This document shows positions 48,149-60,278 of a stretch of 64,000 nt of DNA, one piece after another. The notes below the pieces were generated by a model, which was given only the letters and a program-made list of their open reading frames with translations, made no database searches and was not told where the DNA came from. Each line of letters opens with the position of its first letter. The stretch's first letter is position 1. Origin of the DNA: Moringa oleifera (lineage: Eukaryota > Streptophyta > Magnoliopsida > Brassicales > Moringaceae). The stretch covers positions 397,001-461,000 of the forward strand of contig JAJFZO010000519.1 in NCBI GenBank assembly GCA_021397835.1, written 5' to 3'. The position numbers were made by a program, and so were the translations under genes.

Positions 48149-50771
48149 ATGCTGCGGGAGGGCCAAATCGCTGGGGGGATTTCGAGCATGCGGAGAGCTT
48201 CGTCGCAGGCCCTCAAGGCGGCGGACGCGGGGCAGGATCCCGATGCCCAGGCTTGCCTAGCCGGACTAGTTGCGCAGTGCGATCGACGACACGATCGTCG
48301 GCCGTTAGCAATGGGCAAGCCACACGGTCAGCCTGGGCAAGGCGTGACTCCCCTGCTGCTAAGGCCTCATCGATGGGAAAAACATGGGCAACGAAATGAG
48401 AAAAATCGTGGGATAATGAGCTGGGATGCGGCTACACAAGCTCGACCGTGTGGGCGGTGAAGCTAACGATGATGCATGCAACGCGAGGCCCAAATCGTTT
48501 GGGGGAATTTCAAGCATGCGGGGCGCTTCATCGCAGTCCCTCGTGGCGACGGACGTCGGGTTAGATCCCGACGGTTAGTCTTGCCTAGGCGGACTCGTTG
48601 CACAGCGTGATCGACGACACGATTGTCAACCGTTAGCAACAAGCAAGCCACACGGCCAGCCTGGGCAAGGCGTGACACCCCTGCTGCCCAGGCCTCATCG
48701 ATGGGAAAAACATTGGCAACGAAATGAGAAAAATCGTGGGATAATGAGCTGGGATATGGCTACACGAGCTCGACGGTGTGGCCGGTGAAGCTAACGATGA
48801 TGCATGCAATGCGAGGCCCAAATCGTTTGGGGGAATTTCGAGCATGCGGGGCGCTTCATCGCAGTCCCTCGTGGCGATGGACGTCGGGTTAGATCCCGAC
48901 GGTTAGTCTTGCCTAGGCAGACTCGTTGCGCAGCGTGATTGACGACACGATTGTCAACCGTTAGCAACAAGCAAGCCACACAGCCAGCCTGGGCAAGGCG
49001 TGACACCCCTGCTGCCAAGGCCTCAACGATGGTAAAAACATGGGCAATGAAATGAGAAAAATCGTAGAATAATGAGCTGGGATGTGGCTATGCAAGCTCG
49101 ACGGTGTGGCCGGTGAAGCTAACGATGATGCATGCTACGCGAGGGCCAAATTGTTTGGGGGAATTTTGAGCATGCGGGGTGCTTGATCGTAGTCCCTCGA
49201 GGCGACGGACGTCGGGTTAGATCCCGACGCTTAGTCTTGCCTAGGCGGCCTCGTTGCGCAGCGCGATCAACGACACGATCGTCGACTGTTAGCAACAAGC
49301 GAGCCACACAGCCAGCCTGGACAAGGCGTGACACCCCTGCTGCGAAGGCCTCATCGATGGTAAAAACATGGGCAATGAAATGAGAAAAATCGTGGAATAA
49401 TGAGCTGGGATGTGGCTACGCAAGCTCGACGGTGTGGCCGGTGAAGCTAACGATGATGCATGCTACGCGAGGGCCAAATCGTTTGGGGGAATTTCGAGCA
49501 TGCGGGGTGCTTGATTGTAGTCCCTCGAGGCGACGGACGTCGGGTCAGATCCCGACGCTTAGTCTTGCCTAGGCGGCCTCGTTATGCAGCGCGATCGACG
49601 ACACGATTGTCGACCGTTAGCAATGGGCAAGCCACACGGCCAGCTTGGGCAGAGCGTGACACCCCTGCTGCCAAGGCCTCATCGATGGGAAAAACATGGG
49701 CAAAGAAAACAGAAAAATTGTGGGATAATGAGCTGGGATGTGGCTACCCAAGCTCGATGGTGTGGGCGGTGAAGCTAACGATGATGCATGCTATGCGAGG
49801 GCAAAATCGTTTGGGGGAATTTCGAGCATGCGGGGTGCTTAATCGTAGTCCCTCGAGGCGACGAACGTCGGGTTAGATCCCGATGCTTAGTCTTGCCTAG
49901 GCGGCCTCGTTGCGCAGCGCAATCGACGACACGATCGTCGACCGTTAGCAACATGCGAGCCACACGGCTAGCCTGGGCAAGGCGTGACACCCCTGCTGCC
50001 AAGGCCTCATCGATGGGAAAAACATGGGCAACGAAATGAGAAAAATTGATGGATAATGAGCTGGGATGTGGCTACGCAAGCTCGACGGTGTGGCCGGTGA
50101 AGCTAACGATGATGCATGCTACGCGAGGGCCAAATCGTTTGGGGGAATTTCGAGCATGCGGGGTGCTTGATCGTAGTCCCTCGAGGCGACGGACGTCGGG
50201 TCAGATCCCGATGCTTAGTCTTGCCTAAGCGGCCTCGTTACGCAGCGCGATCGACGACACGATCGTCGACCGTTAGCAACGAGCGAGCCACACGGCCAGC
50301 CTGGGCAAGGCGTGACACCCTTGCTGCCAAGGCCTCATCGATGGAAAAAATGCGGGCAATGAAATGAGAAGAATCGTGGGATAATGTACTGGGATGTGGC
50401 TACACAAGCTCGACAGTGGGGACGGTGAAGCTAACGATGATGCATGCTACGCGAGGGCAAAATCGTTGGGGGGAATTTCGAGCATGCGGGGTGCTTCATG
50501 GCAGTCCCTCGAGGCGACGGACGTTGGGTTAGATCCAGACGCTTAGTCTTGCCTAGGCGGACTCATTGCGCAGCGCGATCGATGACACGATCGTCGACCG
50601 TTAGCAACGAGCGACCCACACGGCCAGCCTGGGCAAGGCGTGACACCCCTGCTACTAAGGCCTCGTCGGTGGGAAAAACGTGGGCAACGAAACAAGAGAT
50701 ATTGTGGGATAATGAGCTGGGATGTGGCTAGACAAACTCGACGGTGTGGGCGACGAAGCTAACGATGATGC
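48149..50771 (+). repeat. HOR unit 1, eight monomers A-H, 2,623 bp
   Basis: Monomer A is marked by CATGCTGCGGGAGGG and GACTAGTTGCGC. B (48,477) and C (48,805) have CATGCAACGCGAGGCCC or CATGCAATGCGAGGCCC and GACGGTTAG. D (49,132) has GTGCTTGATCG and GGCCTCG. E (49,460) has TGATTGTAG and GGGCAGAGCG. F (49,788) has CTATGCGAGGGC and TGCTTAATCG. G (50,116) has GGGTCAGATCCCGATGC and CTAAGCGGCC. H (50,444) has TTCATGGCAG and GATCCAGACG. Letters are mine. This unit has all eight types in order and serves as the reference. Confidence 0.9.
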
Positions 50772-53066
50772 ATGCTGCGGGAGGGCCAAATCGCTGGGGG
50801 GATTTCGAGCATGCGGAGAGCTTCGTCGCAGGCCCTCAAGGCGGCGGACGCGGGGCAGGATCCCGATGCCCAGGCTTGCCTAGCCGGACTAGTTGCGCAG
50901 TGCGATCGACGACACGATCGTCGGCCGTTAGCAATGGGCAAGCCACACGGTCAGCCTGGGCAAGGCGTGACTCCCCTGCTGCTAAGGCCTCATCGATGGG
51001 AAAAACATGGGCAACGAAATGAGAAAAATCGTGGGATAATGAGCTGGGATGCGGCTACACAAGCTCAACCGTGTGGGCGGTGAAGCTAACGATGATGCAT
51101 GCAACGCGAGGACCAAATCGTTTGGGGGAATTTCAAGCATGCGGGGCGCTTCATCGCAGTCCCTCATGGCGACGGACGTCGGGTTAGATCCCGACGGTTA
51201 GTCTTGCCTAGGCGGACTCGTTGCACAGCGTGATCGACGACACGATTGTCAACCGTTAGCAACAAGCAAGCCACACGGCCAGCCTGGGCAAGGCGTGACA
51301 CCTCTGCTGCCCAGGCCTCATCGATGGGAAAAACATTGGCAACGAAATGAGAAAAATCGTGGGATAACGAGCTGGGATATCGCTACACGAGCTCGACGGT
51401 GTGGCCGGTGAAGCTAACGATGATGCATGCTACGCGAGGGCCAAATCGTTTGGGGGAATTTCGAGCATGCGGGGTGCTTGATCGTAGTCCCTCGAGGCGA
51501 CGGACGTCGGGTTAGATCCCGACGCTTAGTCTTGCCTAGGCGGCCTCGTTGCGCAGCGCAATCAACGACACGATCGTCGACTGTTAGCAACAAGCGAGCC
51601 ACACAGCCAGCCTGGACAAGGCGTGACACCCCTGCTGCCAAGGCCTCATCGATGGTAAAAACATGGGCAATGAAATGAGAAAAATCGTGGAATAATGAGC
51701 TGGGATGTGGCTACGCAAGCTCGACGGTGTGGCCGGTGAAGCTAACGATGATGCATGCTACGCGAGGGCCAAATCGTTTGGGGGAATTTCGAGCATGCGG
51801 GGTGCTTGATTGTAGTCCCTCGAGGCGACGGACGTCGGGTCAGATCCCGACGCTTAGTCTTGCCTAGGCGGCCTCGTTACGCAGCGCGATCGACGACACG
51901 ATTGTCGATCGTTAGCAATGGGCAAGCCACACGGCCAGCTTGGGCAGAGCGTGACACCCCTGCTGCCAAGGCCTCATCGATGGGAAAAACATGGGCAAAG
52001 AAAACAGAAAAATTGTGGGATAATGAGCTGGGATGTGGCTACCCAAGCTCGATGGTGTGGGCGGTGAAGCTAACGATGATGCATGCTATGCGAGGGCAAA
52101 ATCGTTTGGGGGAATTTCGAGCATGCGGGGTGCTTAATCGTAGTCCCTCGAGGCGACGAACGTCGGGTTAGATCCCGATGCTTAGTCTTGCCTAGGCGGC
52201 CTCGTTGCGCAGCGCAATCGACGACACGATCGTCGACCGTTAGCAACAAGCGAGCCACACGGCTAGCCTGGGCAAGGCGTGACACCCCTGCTGCCAAGGC
52301 CTCATCGATGGGAAAAACATGGGCAACGAAATGAGAAAAATTGATGGATAATGAGCTGGGATGTGGCTACGCAAGCTCGACGGTGTGGCCGGTGAAGCTA
52401 ACGATGATGCATGCTACGCGAGGGCCAAATCGTTTGGGGGAATTTCGAGCATGCGGGGTGCTTGATCGTAGTCCCTCGAGGCGACGGACGTCGGGTCAGA
52501 TCCCGACGCTTAGTCTTGCCTAAGCGGCCTCGTTACGCAGCGCGATCGACGACACGATCATCGACCGTTAGCAACGAGCGAGCCACACGGCCAGCCTGGG
52601 CAAGGCGTGACACCCTTGCTGCCAAGGCCTCATCGATGGGAAAAATGCGGGCAATGAAATGAGAAGAATCGTGGGATAATGTACTGGGATGTGGCTACAC
52701 AAGGTCGACAGTGGGGACGGTGAAGCTAACGATGATGCATGCTACGCGAGGGCAAAATCGTTGGGGGGAATTTCGAGCATGCGGGGTGCTTCATGGCAGT
52801 CCCTCGAGGCGACGGACGTTGGGTTAGATCCAGACGCTTAGTCTTGCCTAGGCGGACTCATTGCGCAGCGCGATCGATGACACGATCGTCGACCGTTAGC
52901 AACGAGCGACCCACACGGCCAGCCTGGGCAAGGCGTGACACCCCTGCTACTAAGGCCTCGTCGGTGGGAAAAACGTGGGCAACGAAACAAGAGATATTGT
53001 GGGATAATGAGCTGGGATGTGGCTAGACAAACTCGACGGTGTGGGCGACGAAGCTAACGATGATGC
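50772..53066 (+). repeat. HOR unit 2, seven monomers (A B D E F G H), 2,295 bp
   Basis: The order is A 50,772, B 51,100, D 51,427, E 51,755, F 52,083, G 52,411, H 52,739. Monomer C is missing: its head (GATATCGCTACACGAGCTCG) runs straight into a D body with no loss of register, so one monomer was removed by exchange at the same position in C and D. Confidence 0.9.
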
Positions 53067-55361
53067 ATGCTGCGGGAGGGCCAAATCGCTGGGGGGATTT
53101 CGAGCATGCGGAGAGCTTCGTCGCAGGCCCTCAAGGCGGCGGACGCGGGGCAGGATCCCGATGCCCAGGCTTGCCTAGCCGGACTAGTTGCGCAGTGCGA
53201 TCGACGACACGATCGTCGGCCGTTAGCAATGGGCAAGCCACACGGTCAGCCTGGGCAAGGCGTGACTCCCCTGCTGCTAAGGCCTCATCGATGGGAAAAA
53301 CATGGGCAACGAAATGAGAAAAATCGTGGGATAATGAGCTGGGATGCGGCTACACAAGCTCGACCGTGTGGGCGGTGAAGCTAACGATGATGCATGCAAC
53401 GCGAGGCCCAAATCGTTTGGGGGAATTTCAAGCATGCGGGGCGCTTCATCGCAGTCCCTCGTGGCGACGGACGTCGGGTTAGATCCCGACGGTTAGTCTT
53501 GCCTAGGCGGACTCGTTGCACAGCGTGATCGACGACACGATTGTCAACCGTTAGCAACAAGCAAGCCACACGGCCAGCCTGGGCAAGGCGTGACACCCCT
53601 GCTGCCCAGGCCTCATCGATGGGAAAAACATTGGCAACGAAATGAGAAAAATCGTGGGATAATGAGCTGGGATATGGCTACACGAGCTCGACGGTGTGGC
53701 CGGTGAAGCTAACGATGATGCATGCTACGCGAGGCCCAAATCGTTTGGGGGAATTTCGAGCATGCGGGGTGCTTGATCGTAGTCCCTCGAGGCGACGGAC
53801 GTCGGGTTAGATCCCGACGCTTAGTCTTGCCTAGGCGGCCTCGTTGCGCAGCGCGATCAACGACACGATCGTCGACTGTTAGCAACAAGCGAGCCACACA
53901 GCCAGCCTGGACAAGGCGTGACACCCCTGCTGCGAAGGCCTCATCGATGGTAAAAACATGGGCAATGAAATGAGAAAAATCGTGGAATAATGAGCTGGGA
54001 TGTGGCTACGCAAGCTCGACGGTGTGGCCGGTGAAGCTAACGATGATGCATGCTACGCGAGGGCCAAATCGTTTGGGGGAATTTCGAGCATGCGGGGTGC
54101 TTGATTGTAGTCCCTCGAGGCGACGGACGTCGGGTCAGATCCCGACGCTTAGTCTTGCCTAGGCGGCCTCGTTACGCAGCGCGATCGACGACACGATTGT
54201 CGACCGTTAGCAATGGGCAAGCCACACGGCCAGCTTGGGCAGAGCGTGACACCCCTGCTGCCAAGGCCTCATCGATGGGAAAAACATGGGCAAAGAAAAC
54301 AGAAAAATTGTGGGATAATGAGCTGGGATGTGGCTACCCAAGCTCGATGGTGTGGGCGGTGAAGCTAACGATGATGCATGCTATGCGAGGGCAAAATCGT
54401 TTGGGGGAATTTCGAGCATGCGGGGTGCTTAATCGTAGTCCCTCGAGGCGACGAACGTCGGGTTAGATCCCGATGCTTAGTCTTGCCTAGGCGGCCTCGT
54501 TGCGCAGCGCAATCGACGACACGATCGTCGACCGTTAGCAACATGCGAGCCACACGGCTAGCCTGGGCAAGGCGTGACACCCCTGCTGCCAAGGCCTCAT
54601 CGATGGGAAAAACATGGGCAACGAAATGAGAAAAATTGATGGATAATGAGCTGGGATGTGGCTACGCAAGCTCGACGGTGTGGCCGGTGAAGCTAACGAT
54701 GATGCATGCTACGCGAGGGCCAAATCGTTTGGGGGAATTTCGAGCATGCGGGGTGCTTGATCGTAGTCCCTCGAGGCGACGGACGTCGGGTCAGATCCCG
54801 ACGCTTAGTCTTGCCTAAGCGGCCTCGTTACGCAGCGCGATCGACGACACGATCGTCGACCGTTAGCAACGAGCGAGCCACACGGCCAGCCTGGGCAAGG
54901 CGTGACACCCTTGCTGCCAAGGCCTCATCGATGGGAAAAATGCGGGCAATGAAATGAGAAGAATCGTGGGATAATGTACTGGGATGTGGCTACACAAGCT
55001 CGACAGTGGGGACGGTGAAGCTAACGATGATGCATGCTACGCGAGGGCAAAATCGTTGGGGGGAATTTCGAGCATGCGGGGTGCTTCATGGCAGTCCCTC
55101 GAGGCGACGGACGTTGGGTTAGATCCAGACGCTTAGTCTTGCCTAGGCGGACTCGTTGCGCAGCGCGATCGATGACACGATCGTCGACCGTTAGCAACGA
55201 GCGACCCACACGGCCAGCCTGGGCAAGGCGTGACACCCCTGCTACTAAGGCCTCGTCGGTGGGAAAAACGTGGGCAACGAAACGAGAGATATTGTGGGAT
55301 AATGAGCTGGGATGTGGCTAGACAAACTCGACGGTGTGGGCGGCGAAGCTAACGATGATGC
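53067..55361 (+). repeat. HOR unit 3, seven monomers, 2,295 bp
   Basis: A 53,067, B 53,395, a C/D hybrid at 53,722, E 54,050, F 54,378, G 54,706, H 55,034. The hybrid keeps the C-type GCGAGGCCCAAATCG further than unit 2 does before becoming D-type (GTGCTTGATCG). The C/D switch therefore lies at a different base from that in unit 2, or was modified later by conversion. Confidence 0.9.
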
Positions 55362-57656
55362 ATGCTGCGGGAGGGCCAAATCGCTGGGGGGATTTCGAGC
55401 ATGCGGAGAGCTTCGTCGCAGGCCCTCAAGGCGGCGGACGCGGGGCAGGATCCCGATGCCCAGGCTTGCCTAGCCGGACTAGTTGCGCAGTGCGATCGAC
55501 GACACGATCGTCGGCCGTTAGCAATGGGCAAGCCACACGGTCAGCCTGGGCAAGGCGTGACTCCCCTGCTGCTAAGGCCTCATCGATGGGAAAAACATGG
55601 GCAACGAAATGAGAAAAATCGTGGGATAATGAGCTGGGATGCGGCTACACAAGCTCGACCGTGTGGGCGGTGAAGCTAACGATGATGCATGCAACGCGAG
55701 GCCCAAATCGTTTGGGGGAATTTCAAGCATGCGGGGCGCTTCATCGCAGTCCCTCGTGGCGACGGACGTCGGGTTAGATCCCGACGGTTAGTCTTGCCTA
55801 GGCGGACTCGTTGCACAGCGTGATCGACGACACGATTGTCAACCGTTAGCAACAAGCAAGCCACACAGCCAGCCTGGGCAAGGCGTGACACCCCTGCTGG
55901 CAAGGCCTCATCGATGGGAAAAACATTGGCAACGAAATGAGAAAAATCGTGGGATAATGAGCTGGGATATGGCTACATGAGCTCGATGATGTGGCCGGTG
56001 AAGCTAACGATGATGCATGCAACGCGAGGCCCAAATCGTTTGGGGGAATTTCGAGCATAAGGTGCGCTTCATCGCAGTTCCTCGTGGCGACAGACGTCGG
56101 GTTAGATCCCGATGGTTAGTCTTGCCTAGGCGGACTCGTTGCACAGCGTGATCGACGACACGATTGTCAACCGTTAGCAACAAGCAAGCCACACGGCCAG
56201 CCTGGGCAAGGCGTGACACCTCTGCTGCCCAGGCCTCATCGATGGGAAAAACATTGGCAACGAAATGAGAAAAATCGTGGGATAACGAGCTGGGATATCG
56301 CTACACGAGCTCGACGGTGTGGCCGGTGAAGCTAACGATGATGCATGCTACGCGAGGGCCAAATCGTTTGGGGGAATTTCGAGCATGCGGGGTGCTTGAT
56401 CGTAGTCCCTCGAGGCGACGGACGTCGGGTTAGATCCCGACGCTTAGTCTTGCCTAGGCGGCCTCGTTGCGCAGCGCGATCAACGACACGATCGTCGACT
56501 GTTAGCAACAAGCGAGCCACACAGCCAGCCTGGACAAGGCGTGACACCCCTGCTGCGAAGGCCTCATCGATGGTAAAAACATGGGCAATGAAATGAGAAA
56601 AATCGTGGAATAATGAGCTGGGATGTGGCTACGCAAGCTCGACGGTGTGGCCGGTGAAGCTAACGATGATGCATGCTACGCGAGGGCCAAATCGTTTGGG
56701 GGAATTTCGAGCATGCGGGGTGCTTGATTGTAGTCCCTCGAGGCGACGGACGTCGGGTCAGATCCCGACGCTTAGTCTTGCCTAGGCGGCCTCGTTACGC
56801 AGCGCGATCGACGACACGATTGTCGACCGTTAGCAATGGGCAAGCCACACGGCCAGCTTGGGCAGAGCGTGACACCCCTGCTGCCAAGGCCTCATCGATG
56901 GGAAAAACATGGGCAAAGAAAACAGAAAAATTGTGGGATAATGAGCTGGGATGTGGCTACCCAAGCTCGATGGTGTGGGCGGTGAAGCTAACGATGATGC
57001 ATGCCATGCGAGGGCAAAATCGTTTGGGGGAATTTCGAGCATGCGGGGTGCTTAATCGTAGTCCCTCGAGGCGACGAACGTCGGGTTAGATCCCGATGCT
57101 TAGTCTTGCCTAGGCAGCCTCGTTGCGCAGCGCAATCGACGACACGATCGTCGACCGTTAGCAACGAGCGAGCCACACGGCCAGCCTGGGCAAGGCGTGA
57201 CACCCTTGCTGCCAAGGCCTCATCGATGGGAAAAATGCGGGCAATGAAATGAGAAGAATCGTGGGATAATGTACTGGGATGTGGCTACACAAGCTCGACA
57301 GTGGGGACGGTGAAGCTAACGATGATGCATGCTACGCGAGGGCAAAATCGTTGGGGGGAATTTCGAGCATGCGGGGTGCTTCATGGCAGTCCCTCGAGGC
57401 GACGGACGTTGGGTTAGATCCAGACGCTTAGTCTTGCCTAGGCGGACTCGTTGCGCAGCGCGATCGATGACACGATCGTCGACCGTTAGCAACGAGCGAC
57501 CCACACGGCCAGCCTGGGCAAGGCGTGACACCCCTGCTACTAAGGCCTCGTCGGTGGGAAAAACGTGGGCAACGAAACGAGAGATATTGTGGGATAATGA
57601 GCTGGGATGTGGCTAGACAAACTCGACGGTGTGGGCGGCGAAGCTAACGATGATGC
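55362..57656 (+). repeat. HOR unit 4, seven monomers with an F/G fusion, 2,295 bp
   Basis: A 55,362, B 55,690, a C variant with CATAAGGTGCGC at 56,018, D 56,345, E 56,673, an F/G fusion at 57,001 and H 57,329. The fusion monomer starts as F (GAGGGCAAAATCG, TGCTTAATCG, ACGAACGTCGG) and ends as G (CAACGAGCGAGCC, GACACCCTTGCTGCC, AAAAATGCGGGC). Here the missing monomer is G, whereas units 2 and 3 lost C, so seven-monomer units arose by different events. Confidence 0.9.
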
Positions 57657-60278
57657 ATGCTGCGGGAGGGCCAAATCGCTGGGGGGATTTCGAGCATGCG
57701 GAGAGCTTCGTCGCAGGCCCTCAAGGCGGCGGACGCGGGGCAGGATCCCGATGCCCAGGCTTGCCTAGCCGGACTAGTTGCGCAGTGCGATCGACGACAC
57801 GATCGTCGGCCGTTAGCAATGGGCAAGCCACACGGTCAGCCTGGGCAAGGCGTGACTCCCCTGCTGCTAAGGCCTCATCGATGGGAAAAACATGGGCAAC
57901 GAAATGAGAAAAATCGTGGGATAATGAGCTGGGATGCGGCTACACAAGCTCGACCGTGTGGGCGGTGAAGCTAACGATGATGCATGCAACGCGAGGCCCA
58001 AATCGTTTGGGGGAATTTCAAGCATGCGGGGCGCTTCATCGCAGTCCCTCGTGGCGACGGACGTCGGGTTAGATCCCGACGGTTAGTCTTGCCTAGGCGG
58101 ACTCGTTGCACAGCGTGATCGACGACACGATTGTCAACCGTTAGCAACAAGCAAGCCACACAGCCAGCCTGGGCAAGGCGTGACACCCCTGCTGGCAAGG
58201 CCTCATCGATGGGAAAAACATTGGCAACGAAATGAGAAAAATCGTGGGATAATGAGCTGGGATATGGCTACATGAGCTCGATGATGTGGCCGGTGAAGCT
58301 AACGATGATGCATGCAACGCGAGGCCCAAATCGTTTGGGGGAATTTCGAGCATAAGGTGCGCTTCATCGCAGTTCCTCGTGGCGACAGACGTCGGGTTAG
58401 ATCCCGATGGTTAGTCTTGCCTAGGCGGACTCGTTGCACAGCGTGATCGACGACACGATTGTCAACCGTTAGCAACAAGCAAGCCACACGGCCAGCCTGG
58501 GCAAGGCGTGACACCTCTGCTGCCCAGGCCTCATCGATGGGAAAAACATTGGCAACGAAATGAGAAAAATCGTGGGATAACGAGCTGGGATATCGCTACA
58601 CGAGCTCGACGGTGTGGCCGGTGAAGCTAACGATGATGCATGCTACGCGAGGGCCAAATCGTTTGGGGGAATTTCGAGCATGCGGGGTGCTTGATCGTAG
58701 TCCCTCGAGGCGACGGACGTCGGGTTAGATCCCGACGCTTAGTCTTGCCTAGGCGGCCTCGTTGCGCAGCGCGATCAACGACACGATCGTCGACTGTTAG
58801 CAACAAGCGAGCCACACAGCCAGCCTGGACAAGGCGTGACACCCCTGCTGCGAAGGCCTCATCGATGGTAAAAACATGGGCAATGAAATGAGAAAAATCG
58901 TGGAATAATGAGCTGGGATGTGGCTACGCAAGCTCGACGGTGTGGCCGGTGAAGCGCGCGATGATCATGCTACGCGCGGCCAATCGTTTGGGGAATTTCG
59001 AGCTGCGGGGTGCTTGAATTGTAGTCCCTCGAGGCGAGTACGTCGGGTCAGATCCGACGCTTAGTCTTGCCCTAGGCGGCCTCGTTACGCAGCGCGATCG
59101 ACGCACGATTGTCGACCGTTAGCAATGGGCCAAGCCACTACTGCGGCTAGCCTGGGCAAGGCGTGACACCCCTGCTGCCAAGGCCTCATCGATGGGAAAA
59201 ACATGGGCAACGAAATGAGAAAAATTGATGGATAATGAGCTGGGATGTGGCTACGCAAGCTCGACGGTGTGGCCGGTGAAGCTAACGATGATGCATGCTA
59301 CGCGAGGGCCAAATCGTTTGGGGGAATTTCGAGCATGCGGGGTGCTTAATCGTAGTCCCTCGAGGCGACGAACGTCGGGTTAGATCCCGATGCTTAGTCT
59401 TGCCTAGGCAGCCTCGTTGCGCAGCGCAATCGACGACACGATTGTCGATCGTTAGCAATGGGCAAGCCACACGGCCAGCTTGGGCAGAGCGTGACACCCC
59501 TGCTGCCAAGGCCTCATCGATGGGAAAAACATGGGCAAAGAAAACAGAAAAATTGTGGGATAATGAGCTGGGATGTGGCTACCCAAGCTCGATGGTGTGG
59601 GCGGTGAAGCTAACGATGATGCATGCCATGCGAGGGCAAAATCGTTTGGGGGAATTTCGAGCATGCGGGGTGCTTAATCGTAGTCCCTCGAGGCGACGAA
59701 CGTCGGGTTAGATCCCGATGCTTAGTCTTGCCTAGGCAGCCTCGTTGCGCAGCGCAATCGACGACACGATCGTCGACCGTTAGCAACGAGCGAGCCACAC
59801 GGCCAGCCTGGGCAAGGCGTGACACCCTTGCTGCCAAGGCCTCATCGATGGGAAAAATGCGGGCAATGAAATGAGAAGAATCGTGGGATAATGTACTGGG
59901 ATGTGGCTACACAAGCTCGACAGTGGGGACGGTGAAGCTAACGATGATGCATGCTACGCGAGGGCAAAATCGTTGGGGGGAATTTCGAGCATGCGGGGTG
60001 CTTCATGGCAGTCCCTCGAGGCGACGGACGTTAGGTTAGATCCAGACGCTTAGTCTTGCCTAGGCGGACTCGTTGCGCAGCGCGATCGATGACACGATCG
60101 TCGACCGTTAGCAACGAGCGACCCACACGGCCAGCCTGGGCAAGGCGTGACACCCCTGCTACTAAGGCCTCGTCGGTGGGAAAAACGTGGGCAACGAAAC
60201 GAGAGATATTGTGGGATAATGAGCCGGGATGTGGCTAGACAAACTCGACGGTGTGGGCGGCGAAGCTAACGATGATGC
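57657..60278 (+). repeat. HOR unit 5, eight monomers, 2,622 bp
   Basis: A 57,657, B 57,985, C variant 58,313 (same CATAAGGTGCGC mark as unit 4), D 58,640, a noisy E-like monomer at about 58,968, an F-head/E-tail monomer at 59,295, the same F/G fusion as unit 4 at 59,623 (CATGCCATGCGAGGGC) and H 59,951. Up to about 58,950 it is almost identical to unit 4. It then holds one additional monomer whose left edge coincides with a run of one-base indels. Confidence 0.85.
58950..59150 (+). repeat. Noisy stretch at a monomer-type switch in HOR unit 5
   Basis: GAAGCGCGCGATGATCATGC replaces GAAGCTAACGATGATGCATGC. Bases are dropped or added in GGCCAATCG, GAGCTGCGGGG, TTGAATTG, GATCCGACG, GCCCTAGG, GACGCACG and CCACTACTGCGG. 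The monomer is E-type before this stretch and F-type (GGCTAGCCTGGG, AAAAATTGATGG) after it. Confidence 0.8.
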
